Origin: Kitasatospora cineracea
GTDB lineage: Bacteria; Actinomycetota; Actinomycetes; Streptomycetales; Streptomycetaceae
Length of the DNA: 64,000 nucleotides
NCBI RefSeq assembly: GCF_003751605.1
Contig: NZ_RJVJ01000002.1
Location: 1 to 64,000 of the forward strand
Reading direction: 5' to 3'
Part shown: one piece after another, positions 51,821 through 61,925 of the stretch
Numbering within the stretch: position 1 is the first letter of the stretch
How the letters are laid out: each line of letters begins with the position of its first letter
Position numbers and translations under genes: made by a program
The notes under the pieces: model-generated
Told to the model about the DNA's origin: nothing
The model's database searches: none
Seen by the model: only the letters and a program-made list of their open reading frames with translations

Positions 51821-52896
51821 CGGGCGGCCTCCACGGTCGAAACAGTCGGAGCGGACGGAGCAGTCGGGGCGGCCGGAGCGGACGGAGCGGTCGGGGCGAA
51901 CGGGGCGGCCAGGCTGGTCAGCACGGAGCCGGGCCAGGTGCTCGCGCCGAACGCGGTGGCGGGGACGGCGAGCAGGCCGTGCTCGGCCAGCAGGGCCGGG
52001 GCCGGGATGCCGACCGGGAAGAAGTAGTTGCCCGGGCTGGTGCGGGCGGCGGCCGGAACGGCCGCGCGGACCTCGGCCGGGAGGCGGGCGAAGAGCCGTT
52101 CGGCGCGGTCGGCCAGCGCGGCGGCGACCTGCCGCGGGGTGTCCGGGTGGTCGGCCAGCAGGCTTTCGGCGAGCCGGAGTTGCTGCTGCGCGGGCGGGTC
52201 GCCCCGGAAGGCTTCGGCCGCGGCGGTGTCGTCCGGACCGAGCAGGACGATGCCGAAGCTGCGGGGGTGCAGCCAGCCCTTGGTGACCGAGTGCAGCAGG
52301 ACGGCCCGGCCGGTCTCCAGCAGCCGCCGGGTGCCGGGGGCGAACGGGGTGTCCAGGTCGTAGACGGCGTCGATCAGCAGGCGGCGGTGCGCGGAGCGCT
52401 CCAGCCAGCCGGTCAGCGCGGCGCACTCGGCGTCGGTGAGGTGGCGGCCGAGCGGCTTGCTGGGGTTGGCCAGCAGCAGGTACTCGGGGCGTTCGCCGTC
52501 CGGCGGGTCCGACGGCAGGTCGGGGGCGGGCAGGGTCGGGTAGCTGCCGGGGTCGAGGCCGGCGGCGCGGGCCAGGTCGAAGTAGACCGGGTACACGTCG
52601 GCGGGCAGCCAGAGCCGGGCGCCGGTGGCGCGCAGGTGCCGGAACAGCAGTGCGAGGCCGTGCCGGACGCCGCGGCCGACCATGGCGCGGCGCGACCACG
52701 CCTCGGGCAGGTCGTAGCGGCGCAGCCAGGCGCGGGCCAGGTCGCACCGGTACACCGGGCCGTCGCCGTCGCCGGTCGGCGGTGCGGGGCGCAGCGGGGC
52801 GAGGGCCCGGTAGACGTTGGTCTCGGCGGCGTCCAGCAGGGACGGGTCGGCGGCGAGCTGCTGCTGCCGGTACGCCTGGAACTCGTCGAACCTCAT
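51817..52896 (-). CDS. PLP-dependent aminotransferase, class I/II
   Basis: This 359-aa fold type I aminotransferase is somewhat short. Visible are LLLANPSKPLGRHLTDAE (the NP step), the PLP-binding DAVYDLDTPF and the lysine in HSVTKGWLHPRSFGIV near residue 205. The last 30 residues are a low-complexity Ala-Pro-Thr-Ser run without the usual C-terminal arginine region, which suggests an altered substrate site. It is the middle gene of a three-gene leftward operon between the radical SAM and methyltransferase genes, with overlaps at both ends. Confidence 0.82.
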   Translation of the reverse strand: MRFDEFQAYRQQQLAADPSLLDAAETNVYRALAPLRPAPPTGDGDGPVYRCDLARAWLRRYDLPEAWSRRAMVGRGVRHGLALLFRHLRATGARLWLPADVYPVYFDLARAAGLDPGSYPTLPAPDLPSDPPDGERPEYLLLANPSKPLGRHLTDAECAALTGWLERSAHRRLLIDAVYDLDTPFAPGTRRLLETGRAVLLHSVTKGWLHPRSFGIVLLGPDDTAAAEAFRGDPPAQQQLRLAESLLADHPDTPRQVAAALADRAERLFARLPAEVRAAVPAAARTSPGNYFFPVGIPAPALLAEHGLLAVPATAFGASTWPGSVLTSLAAPFAPTAPSAPAAPTAPSAPTVSTVEAAR

Positions 52897-54314
52897 GCCG
52901 GTGCGCCTTCCTCAGCGGGGCGGGCCGTCGCCGGGCGGCCCGTCACCGGGAGGGCCGTCACCGGGAGGGCCGTCACCGGGAGGGCCCCGGGCCGGAGGAT
53001 CTCGCTGGCCCGGTCCTCCAGGGAGGCGTAGCAGCGGCCGTCGGCCAGGACGTTCCAGCTGCGGGCGACGCCGTGGGTGCGTTCCCAGAGCAGGCTGGGT
53101 TCGGTGTAGGCGGCGATCCGCAGCGGGCGGCCGTCCCAGCTGCCGTCGAAGACCGGGGCGCCCCAGGGCAGGCTGCTGGTCTCGGTGAAGCCGTGCCGTT
53201 CGGCGAAGCCGGTGACGACGGAGAGCGAGACCTGGTGGTCGCGGCTCCAGCGGTTGGCGGCGTGGTCGTGGTAGAGCGATTCGGTGCTGGTGGAGACGTA
53301 GAGCTCCTTGAAGCAGACCTCCTCCACGCCGTGGGCGACGGCCCAGGACAGGTAGGCGCCGACGCCCTCCTGGTCGGCGACGCCGCCGTGCTGGAGCACG
53401 CAGATCAGCCGCAGCCGCAGTCCGGGCCAGCGGTCGCGGCCCGCGCGCCAGGTGTCGGCGACCTCGGCGACCGGGGTGCGCAGCGTCATCAGCCGCTCGC
53501 TGGCGTCGTCGTCCTGGTGGTGCCGGGAGACGGCCAGCACGCTCAGTCCGGCGGCGGCCAACCCGGCCAGCCGGTCGGCCCGTTCGGCGGGGGCGAGCTT
53601 GGCCAGGGTGTGCGCGTTGCTGATCAGGACGGTCTTGGGGAAGGCGGCGGCGCAGGCGGCGACCAGGCGCAGCTGCTGGTCGAACGGGAGCAGGGTGGGT
53701 TCGCCGCCGCCGGTGATCACGGCCCGTTCGGCGCCCGCCGTGCGGCCGTGTTCCAGCCAGGCGGTGACGGTGTCCCACGGGACCCGGGCGGGCGGCTGGT
53801 CGCTGGAGATGGAGGCGGCGGAGAAGCAGAACGCGCACTTGGCCTGGCAGGCGGCGGCCACCGGCAGGACCGAGACCGAGCGCGGCCGCAGGTCGGCGTA
53901 GGCGGCCAGGTCGGGGTTGAGCCGCAGCGAGGCGGCCATCGCGTCCTCGACGGTGGTCGGGCGCAGGGTGATCCGCCCGTCCGGCTCGGCGGCGGGCTCG
54001 TGGACGGCCGCCAGCCGGATCCGGTCCCGGTGCAGTTCCGCGCCGAGGCCGGTGGCGGTGTTGGGCCGCAGCTCGGCGGGGTCGACCTCGGTCTCCAGCA
54101 CCAGCAGCCGGTCGCCCGGTATCGCCAGCCGCTCCAGCAGGCGGCCCGCCTTGGCGGTGCCGATGCCCAGTTCCGCGCGGGTCAGCAGGTGGAACCGGTC
54201 CGGGAAGGTGCTCTCCGGGATGCCGGCCTTGCCGTAGGCGAGCGCGTACTTGTCGAATCCCCGGGCGAAGTTCGACAGCACGATGACGTGGAAGCGCTGG
54301 TCGGTGCGGTTCAT
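52893..54314 (-). CDS. Radical SAM enzyme
   Basis: The 473-aa protein has the iron-sulfur cluster motif CxxxCxxC at C156-C160-C163 (AACQAKCAFCFSAAS) and a GGGEPTLLP SAM-binding step near residue 205. The first 145 residues are not part of the core fold and are not recognised; they start with FHVIVLSNFARGFDKYALAY. The last 25 residues carry a 15-bp in-frame repeat (ALPVT). No SPASM cysteines or cobalamin domain are seen. It could catalyse a rearrangement or carbon-carbon bond step. It is the first gene of the leftward three-gene operon. Confidence 0.88.
   Translation of the reverse strand: MNRTDQRFHVIVLSNFARGFDKYALAYGKAGIPESTFPDRFHLLTRAELGIGTAKAGRLLERLAIPGDRLLVLETEVDPAELRPNTATGLGAELHRDRIRLAAVHEPAAEPDGRITLRPTTVEDAMAASLRLNPDLAAYADLRPRSVSVLPVAAACQAKCAFCFSAASISSDQPPARVPWDTVTAWLEHGRTAGAERAVITGGGEPTLLPFDQQLRLVAACAAAFPKTVLISNAHTLAKLAPAERADRLAGLAAAGLSVLAVSRHHQDDDASERLMTLRTPVAEVADTWRAGRDRWPGLRLRLICVLQHGGVADQEGVGAYLSWAVAHGVEEVCFKELYVSTSTESLYHDHAANRWSRDHQVSLSVVTGFAERHGFTETSSLPWGAPVFDGSWDGRPLRIAAYTEPSLLWERTHGVARSWNVLADGRCYASLEDRASEILRPGALPVTALPVTALPVTGRPATARPAEEGAPA
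52941..52985. repeat. 15-bp in-frame repeat at the radical SAM 3' end
   Basis: CGTCACCGGGAGGGC occurs at 52941, 52956 and 52971. It encodes a repeated Ala-Leu-Pro-Val-Thr tail. Confidence 0.85.
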
Positions 54315-54455
54315 CCCGCCATCATGCCTCCGACCGCGCCGCCCGGGGAACGGCGTTTTTCCTGCCTGCGCGGCCGCCGGGCCCGCCGCGTCCGCCGAGC
54401 CTGCCGCGGGCGCCGTTGCGGGCGCCCGCGGCGGGTGCCGGGTTCCGGCCGGACG

Positions 54456-56174
54456 TCAGGAGACGTTGACGTTGACGTCGTCCAGCACGAACGAGGTCTG
54501 CTTGGTGTAGTCCTCGGTGCCGGTGAACTTCAGCGTCACGCTCCGGCCCGCGTAGGCGGCCAGGTTGACGGTGCGCCGCTGGTAGCCGGCGGCCGCGTCG
54601 GTGTTGTTGTAGCCGGCCACGGTGGTGCCGTTGGCGGTGACGGTGAGGGTGTCGAAGACCGTGGTGGCGGAGGAGGCGCTGTCGATGTGCAGCCAGAAGC
54701 TGAGGTTGTAACTGCTGCAGCCCGCGGGGAGGGTGACGGTCTGGGCGAGGGTGTCGGTGTTGGCGGCGCCGTAGCCGTCGAGCCAGGCGTCGTAGCTGCC
54801 GCTGTGGGCGGGCTCGCTGGAGCTGGAGTTGATGGTGCTGCTGCCGCCGCTGTTGGTCTCGGTCCAGCCGGAGGTGGAGCCGGTCTCGAAGCCGGGGTTG
54901 GTGATCAGCTGGGCGGCGGTGCAGCCGGTGCCGCCGCCGGCCGGGTTGACCGTCCAGGTGAAGGCGGCGGTGGCGGACGGGCCGGTGGAGTCGGTGGCCT
55001 TGGCGGTGACGCTGTAGCTGCCCGCGGTGGTCGGGGTGCCGCTGATCAGGCCGGTGGTGGCGTTGACGGTCAGTCCGGCGGGCAGGCCGGTGGCCGAGTA
55101 GGCGAGGGTGCCGCCGGCGGTGTCGGTGGCGGCGAGCTGCAGGCTGGTGGCGGTGCCGGCGGTGGCGGTGCGGGTGCCGGGGTTGGTGAGCGAGACGCTG
55201 CCGGTGGTGCCGCCGCCGCTGCCCTGGGCGAGCCAAGCGGTGGCGTTCAGGGCGAGGGCGGCGTCGGTGCCGGCCGGGTCGTCCCAGCCGTTGTAGAGGG
55301 TGTTGCCGGACTGGCCGGTGCCGTCGTCGATCGGCGAGGAGTCGCCCCAGATGGCGACCCGGCCGCTGCCGAAGGCGGAGGTGGCGAAGGCGGCGCCGGT
55401 GCTGCCGCTGTAGCCGGTGCGGTAGAGCAGGCCCTTGACGTCGGGGTTGTCGGCGGGCTTGAGGGTGAAGGTGGTGCCGTTGCGGATGATCGAGCCGGTG
55501 ACCTTCCCGAACGGGCCGTTGAGCACCGGGTCGGTGCTGTCGGTGATGGCGCGCGGGTTGTCGGTGGTGATGTTCAGCAGGTCGACGGAGAAGCCGAACG
55601 GGTCGGTGCTGTCGACGCTGTTGGTGGTGAGCAGGTCGTTGATGACGGCCGGGGAGTCCCAGCCGTCGTTGTTGCGGTCGCTCTGGGTGTGGTCGGAGAT
55701 CAGGAACAGGCCGCCGCCGTTCTGGACGAACTTCATCACGGCGGTCTTCTCGGCGTCGCTGAGCCGGATGTTGGGCTCGGGCAGCACGAACTCGTCGAAG
55801 TTGGCGAGGTCGAGCGCGCCGCCGGTGCCGTAGGTGATGGTGTTGCCGGCCGGGAGGATCTTGAGGCTGTAGTTTCCGGTCTTCTGCAGGGCGACGCCCC
55901 AGGCGGAGATGGCGCCGGTCCAGGAGGTCTCGGTGCCGGGGTTGGCGTTCTGGGCGAGCGGGTCGGGCTGGCTGGTGGAGATGATCCAGTCCGCGTTGCC
56001 GGCGGTCTCGCCCTTGGTGTTGTCGAACAGCACCCGCTTGGGGGTGGCGGCGGCCGCGGTGGCGGTGGTCGCCGCGGCCGCGCCGGGCGACGGGACGGTC
56101 GCGGCCATGGCGGCGAGCACCAGGCCGGTCGCGGCGAGGGCGGCCGGACGGGCGGCCTTCGAAGCCCTGATCAT
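54456..56174 (-). CDS. Secreted protein with DUF4350-like and Ig-like domains
   Basis: The 572-aa product has a signal peptide (RASKAARPAALAATGLVLAAM with an AxA site near residue 35). The next 280 residues read like a GATase/ThuA-fold-type protein (VLFDNTKGETAGNADW, GGGLFLISDHTQSDRNNDG, RVAIWGDSSPIDDG), similar to secreted DUF4350-like or nuclease-associated proteins. Then follow a putative Ig domain (LPAGLTVNATTGLISGTPTT) and a C-terminal beta-sandwich ending FVLDDVNVNV that resembles a carbohydrate-binding module. The start is at ATG 56174, with GAGGAG upstream. A pair of palindromes precedes it. Function is unknown; binding or processing of extracellular polymer is likely. Confidence 0.75.
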   Translation of the reverse strand: MIRASKAARPAALAATGLVLAAMAATVPSPGAAAATTATAAAATPKRVLFDNTKGETAGNADWIISTSQPDPLAQNANPGTETSWTGAISAWGVALQKTGNYSLKILPAGNTITYGTGGALDLANFDEFVLPEPNIRLSDAEKTAVMKFVQNGGGLFLISDHTQSDRNNDGWDSPAVINDLLTTNSVDSTDPFGFSVDLLNITTDNPRAITDSTDPVLNGPFGKVTGSIIRNGTTFTLKPADNPDVKGLLYRTGYSGSTGAAFATSAFGSGRVAIWGDSSPIDDGTGQSGNTLYNGWDDPAGTDAALALNATAWLAQGSGGGTTGSVSLTNPGTRTATAGTATSLQLAATDTAGGTLAYSATGLPAGLTVNATTGLISGTPTTAGSYSVTAKATDSTGPSATAAFTWTVNPAGGGTGCTAAQLITNPGFETGSTSGWTETNSGGSSTINSSSSEPAHSGSYDAWLDGYGAANTDTLAQTVTLPAGCSSYNLSFWLHIDSASSATTVFDTLTVTANGTTVAGYNNTDAAAGYQRRTVNLAAYAGRSVTLKFTGTEDYTKQTSFVLDDVNVNVS

Positions 56175-56219
56175 CTGTTGATCTCCTCGTACCGTGGTTG
56201 GGGGCGTCACTGGGGTGCA

Positions 56220-56277
56220 CTACGCGCGTAGGCACCACACGTGCAGGTGCCGGTGCACCCGGGTGCTACGCGCGTAG
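56220..56277. promoter_or_regulatory. Two copies of palindrome CTACGCGCGTAG
   Basis: The 12-bp perfect palindrome occurs at 56220-56231 and 56266-56277, centres 46 bp apart, with GGTGC/GCACC flanks that extend the symmetry. It lies 46 bp upstream of the secreted-protein start and is a likely operator pair for an unknown dimeric regulator. Confidence 0.65.
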
Positions 56278-56478
56278 GTGCGCGGGACACCGTCCCATGG
56301 TGGGGTAATCGGAGCTTGAACGGAACACGTCGAGTCGGCGCGGTGTCAGCTGACGCGGAATCAACACGTCCCGGAGCGACGGGGCGCGGACGGCGGAGTG
56401 CCCGCCGCGGGTGCTCAGGCACACCTGCGACGGGCACTCCTGGGGCGGCCGGTCCACCAACCGTCCGCCCCGGCTAGG

Positions 56479-56636
56479 CCCTGTCCGGTCGGTCTTGTCG
56501 GATCGGCGCGCGGCGGTGGGCGCCCGGCTGGGAGTGCCGGCCCGACGCCCTCGTACTGGATGTACTTGGGTGTTGGGCCGGTGCTTCCAGGCGGGATGCC
56601 CGGCGTCGTGCGCCCGGCAAGATCGGCCGGACAGGG
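56479..56636. repeat. Interspersed palindromic repeat, long copy
   Basis: Arms CCCTGTCCGGTCGGTCTTG (56479-56497) and CAAGATCGGCCGGACAGGG (56618-56636) pair at 17 of 19 positions. The left inner part TCGGATCGGCGCGCGG and GTGGGCGCCCGGC equals the copy at 26366. The roughly 88 bp beginning TGGGAGTGCCGGCC are present only here. From memory, such sequence is widely repeated in actinomycete genomes and gives spurious predicted peptides. Confidence 0.8.
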
Positions 56637-56654
56637 GCTCGGGGAGCGGCCGGG

Positions 56655-58547
56655 TCAGCCGGCCGCGGTGAGGCGGAAGGACTGGGCCGGGCCGCCGGTG
56701 CAGGCCCACTGCTGGAGGCGGGCGCCGTCGGCGGTGGAGACGTCGGTGACGTCCAGGCACTTGCCGCTGTTGCGGTTGACCAGCGTCCAGCTGCCGTCGG
56801 CCTGCCGGACCGGCTTGAACTGCTGGTTCGCGCCGCCGGACCACTGCCAGGTCTGGAGCTCGGCCCCGTCGGCGGTGGCCGCCCCGGTGACGTCCAGCAC
56901 CTGGGCGGCCGCGGCGGCGTTGCGGTTGGTGACCCGGTAGTAGCCGCTGTCGGTGGGGGTGAACTGCCACTGCTGGTTGGCGCCGGTGCCGCAGGCCCAC
57001 TGCTGGACGGCGGTGCCGTTGGCGGTGCCCCAGCCGGTGGCGTCCACGCACTTGCCGGAGTTGGCGTTGGCCAGCGCGTACCAGGCCGCGCTGTCGACCG
57101 TGCCGCCCGTGCCGCCGCCGCCGGTGGGCGCGCCGGGCCAGCTGAAGGTGGCGACCGCGCCGGCCGGGAGGTCGTAGACCAGGGAGCGGCCGCCGTCGCT
57201 GATCGAGAAGTGCTGGGAGCCGCCGGTGGCGTTGAGCACCACGGCGCCGCGCGAGCCGTCCGGGTTCAGGAAGGCGACGTCCTGCAGGCCGCCGCTGCCC
57301 TGGCTGGTGGAGCCGATCCGGTGGGCGCCCGGCCGGACGAACTTGGAGACGTGCCCGAGCACGTAGTACTCGGCGTTCTTGCGGTACGTGCCGCCGCTGA
57401 CCTCCAGCACGCCGTTGCAGGTGGTGGAGCAGTTGCCGTACTGCGGGCCGCCGTTGGCGTCCAGCGCGACGTTCCACAGCACGGCGGTGCGGCCGCCGCT
57501 GCGCAGGTTGCGGATGACCAGGTTCTCGGTCTGCCACTTCAGGGTGTTGGCGAAGGTCTGCGCGGGGGTCGCCGAGTCGGTGCCGGTGCACTCGGTGAAG
57601 AACACCGCCTTTCCGGTGGCCGCCACCTGCTGCTCGGCCTCCGGCTGCCCGCCGTAGCAGTGGAACGCGGCGCCCTTGAGCCGGGCCACCGAGGCGTCCT
57701 GGGAGAGCACGCCCAGCGGGAAGGCGGTGTCGTCCCAGTTGTGGTCGTACGCGTAGAGCTCGGTGGGCAGACCGGCCGCGGTCAGCTTCGCGTCCAACAC
57801 CTTGACGAAGTCGGCCTGCTGGGCGGACGTCATCCCGGTGGAGGGGTAAGTGGTCTGGAACTTCGGCTCGTTGGCCACCGTCAGGTCGCTGATCGGGGCA
57901 CCGGCCGCGCCGTACGCCTGGACCGCCTTGACCAGGTAGTCGGCGAAGTCGCCGTAGTTCTCCGGCTTCAGGCTGCCGCCGTTCAGCGAGTTCGAGGTCT
58001 TCATCCAGGCGGGCGGCGACCACGGGGTGCCCATGATCCGGATGTTCGGGTTGACCGCGCGGGCCTGGGTGATCGCGGGCAGGATCTCCTGCTGGTCGCG
58101 GGCGATCGAGAACGCTCCCCTGGTGTCCTCGTACGAGTAGAACGGCAGGTGGGAGACGAAGTCGGAGGCGCCGAGCGGCTGGCGCAGGTAGTTCAGGCCG
58201 ATGCCGCCGCCCGCGGTGGAGAACAGGTCGTTCATCAGGGCGGCCCGGGTGGTGGCCGACAGGCCCGCCACCAGGTGCGCGGAGGACTCGGTGAACGCGG
58301 CGCCGAAGCCGACCAGCGGCTGCTGCACGTCGGCCGCGTTGATCGAGATGTCCTGGGCCTGCGGGGAGGTGGCGGAGAACGCGACGGGCGCGGCCTGGGC
58401 CAGCCGGCTGCTGCCGTCGGCGGTGGTGATCCAGACCTGGGCGGTGGTGTCGGCGGCCCGGGCGGCCGTCCCGCCGACGGTGGCCAGGCCGGCGGCGGCC
58501 AGGGCGAGCGCCACGGCGGCGCGGGCGGAGCGGTGCGGTCCGTGCAT
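56655..58547 (-). CDS. Secreted GH30 glycosidase with ricin-type lectin module
   Basis: The 630-aa secreted enzyme has a signal peptide to about residue 31. The GH30 catalytic barrel follows, with acid/base glutamate in LTVANEPKF (about E225) and nucleophile in VFFTECTG (about E318), and GTPWSPPAWMKTSN. A beta-sandwich ends around residue 490. After a Gly/Thr linker a CBM13 ricin-B lectin carries QQW-type repeats (AVQQWACGTGANQQW, NSGKCLDV). It should cleave beta-linked glucosides, xylans or fungal beta-1,6-glucan in the environment. Confidence 0.92.
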   Translation of the reverse strand: MHGPHRSARAAVALALAAAGLATVGGTAARAADTTAQVWITTADGSSRLAQAAPVAFSATSPQAQDISINAADVQQPLVGFGAAFTESSAHLVAGLSATTRAALMNDLFSTAGGGIGLNYLRQPLGASDFVSHLPFYSYEDTRGAFSIARDQQEILPAITQARAVNPNIRIMGTPWSPPAWMKTSNSLNGGSLKPENYGDFADYLVKAVQAYGAAGAPISDLTVANEPKFQTTYPSTGMTSAQQADFVKVLDAKLTAAGLPTELYAYDHNWDDTAFPLGVLSQDASVARLKGAAFHCYGGQPEAEQQVAATGKAVFFTECTGTDSATPAQTFANTLKWQTENLVIRNLRSGGRTAVLWNVALDANGGPQYGNCSTTCNGVLEVSGGTYRKNAEYYVLGHVSKFVRPGAHRIGSTSQGSGGLQDVAFLNPDGSRGAVVLNATGGSQHFSISDGGRSLVYDLPAGAVATFSWPGAPTGGGGTGGTVDSAAWYALANANSGKCVDATGWGTANGTAVQQWACGTGANQQWQFTPTDSGYYRVTNRNAAAAAQVLDVTGAATADGAELQTWQWSGGANQQFKPVRQADGSWTLVNRNSGKCLDVTDVSTADGARLQQWACTGGPAQSFRLTAAG

Positions 58548-58650
58548 GGGGCGGCTCCTCGGGTGGGGGTCCTGCGGTGGGGGCGGGGGTGCGGGGGGCG
58601 GTGCGCGCGGAGGGTCGGGGGCTGCGCGCGCACCGCCGGGCGGGGGCGGT

Positions 58651-60570
<1,920 letters not shown>

Positions 60571-60605
60571 CGGGTTCCTCTCCCCTTGCCTTCATGAAAC
60601 AAAAT

Positions 60606-60615
60606 GAAACGTTTC
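60606..60615. promoter_or_regulatory. GAAACGTTTC palindrome, candidate LacI operator
   Basis: This perfect 10-bp palindrome with the central CG typical of LacI/GalR operators lies 36 bp upstream of the GH30 start and 108 bp from the divergent LacI gene. Related GAAAC runs occur again at 60713-60729 over the LacI start, suggesting autoregulation. Confidence 0.65.
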
Positions 60616-60722
60616 TGACATATCTGCGTGCGTTCAGGAAACGGCACCGGCTTTCCCGCTGTCAAGATTCCTGCACCCCTTGCAAGTTGGGAGCTGTATG
60701 ATCGCTTCCATGAAACGAAACG

Positions 60723-61778
60723 ATGAAACACATGGGTAGGCCGAAGTCGACGCGGGTCACCGTCCGGGACATCGCGGCCGCCGCCGGGGTCTCCCCCGCC
60801 ACCGTCTCCCGCGTCCTGACCGGGCAGGCCGTCGTCGCCGAGGAGACCAGGGCCGCCGTCCGCACCGCGATGGAACGCCTCGGCTCCCCCGAACCCGCCG
60901 CCCCCCGGCGGACCGCCCGGCCCGGCGCCGTCTTCGTCCGCTGCCCCTACCTGCTCACCGACTACTTCGGCACCATCGTCACCGCCGTCGCCGAGGCCCT
61001 CGACCGGCACGGCCGGGAACTCATCCTCAGCGCGGGCAGCTCCGCCCAGCACAACGGGGCCCTCACCGGGCTGGCCCGCCGCCGCGACCTGGCCGGGGCC
61101 CTGCTCGTCCTCCCCGTCGAGGACAGCCCGGCCCTCGAACGACTGCGCCGCCAGGACATCCCGTTCGTCGTCATCGACCCCCGCACCCCCGTCCCCCGGG
61201 ACATCGCCGCCGTCTCCGCCTCCCACTTCACCGGCGCCCGCAACCTCACCGCCCACCTGGTCGCCCTCGGCCACCGCCGGATCGGCTTCATCAACGGCCC
61301 CGAGGACTGGCTCGCCTCCACCTCCCGCCACGCCGGCCACACCGCCGCCCTCGCCGAGGCCGGCGTCCTCATCCCCCCGGACCTCGTCACCCACATCGAA
61401 CCCACCAGCGACTGGGGTCACACCGCCGCCGCCCGCCTCCTCGACCTCCCCCGACCCCCCACCGCCCTGGTCGCCTTCAACGACAAGGCCGCCGTCGGAG
61501 CCCTCCGCGCCGCCCACGAACGCGGCCTCCGCGTCCCCACCGACCTCTCCATCGCCGGCTTCGACGACGACTACCTCAGCCGCACCTCCATCCCCACCCT
61601 CACCACCGTCCGCCAACCCCTCGAAGAACTCGGCGGCCTCGCCGTCAGCCTCCTCCTCCGCCTCATCGAAGGCACCGCCCTCGAAGCCCTCCACGTCGAA
61701 CTCGCCACCGAACTCATCGTCCGCGACTCCACCGGCCCGGTCCCGGACGGCCGGAACAGGCGGAACGGAACGACCTGA
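60723..61778 (+). CDS. LacI/GalR family transcriptional regulator
   Basis: This 351-aa regulator has the N-terminal helix-turn-helix VTVRDIAAAAGVSPATVSRV and hinge helix (near residue 55). The periplasmic-binding-protein-like domain includes ALVAFNDKAAVGALRAAHE and LSIAGFDDDYLSRTSIPTLT. It is divergent from the GH30 pair and probably represses them until a released oligosaccharide binds. The start is ATG 60723 or 60732; neither has a good ribosome-binding site, so a leaderless transcript is possible. Confidence 0.9.
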   Translation: MKHMGRPKSTRVTVRDIAAAAGVSPATVSRVLTGQAVVAEETRAAVRTAMERLGSPEPAAPRRTARPGAVFVRCPYLLTDYFGTIVTAVAEALDRHGRELILSAGSSAQHNGALTGLARRRDLAGALLVLPVEDSPALERLRRQDIPFVVIDPRTPVPRDIAAVSASHFTGARNLTAHLVALGHRRIGFINGPEDWLASTSRHAGHTAALAEAGVLIPPDLVTHIEPTSDWGHTAAARLLDLPRPPTALVAFNDKAAVGALRAAHERGLRVPTDLSIAGFDDDYLSRTSIPTLTTVRQPLEELGGLAVSLLLRLIEGTALEALHVELATELIVRDSTGPVPDGRNRRNGTT

Positions 61779-61807
61779 CACCCGCACGGGCCCCGACTCG
61801 ACACCCG

Positions 61808-61824
61808 CCTGACGGTCCGTCAGG
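61808..61824. promoter_or_regulatory. Palindrome CCTGACGG-T-CCGTCAGG
   Basis: A perfect 8-bp inverted repeat with one central base lies 30 bp after the LacI stop and 102 bp before the next start. It could be an operator or a short terminator; there is no T-run. Confidence 0.45.
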
Positions 61825-61925
61825 AAGCTGCGGTGTTTGGACAGCGGCGCACGGGTCACCCGATGCCGGGAGCGAACCGAAGCGGGACGGCCCCGGGCGG
61901 GTGGTCCCGGGTCAGGAGGCAGAGG

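Larger units (their letters stand above)
56175..56654. other. Intergenic region with palindromes and repeat element
   Basis: This 480-bp spacer holds a duplicated 12-bp palindrome (56220-56277) and the long copy of the interspersed repeat (56479-56636). No gene is seen; open frames crossing the repeat are artefacts of its GC-rich sequence. Confidence 0.7.

Noticed and set aside
52650..56231. A 1193-codon plus-strand frame across the aminotransferase, radical SAM and secreted protein genes
   Set aside because: It crosses three real genes on the other strand, is low complexity and has no motif.
56266..56640. A C-terminal extension of the GH30 protein through the repeat element
   Set aside because: The frame that reads into the repeat is not the frame of the GH30 gene, which stops at 56655. 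Repeat-derived peptides of this kind are common prediction artefacts.
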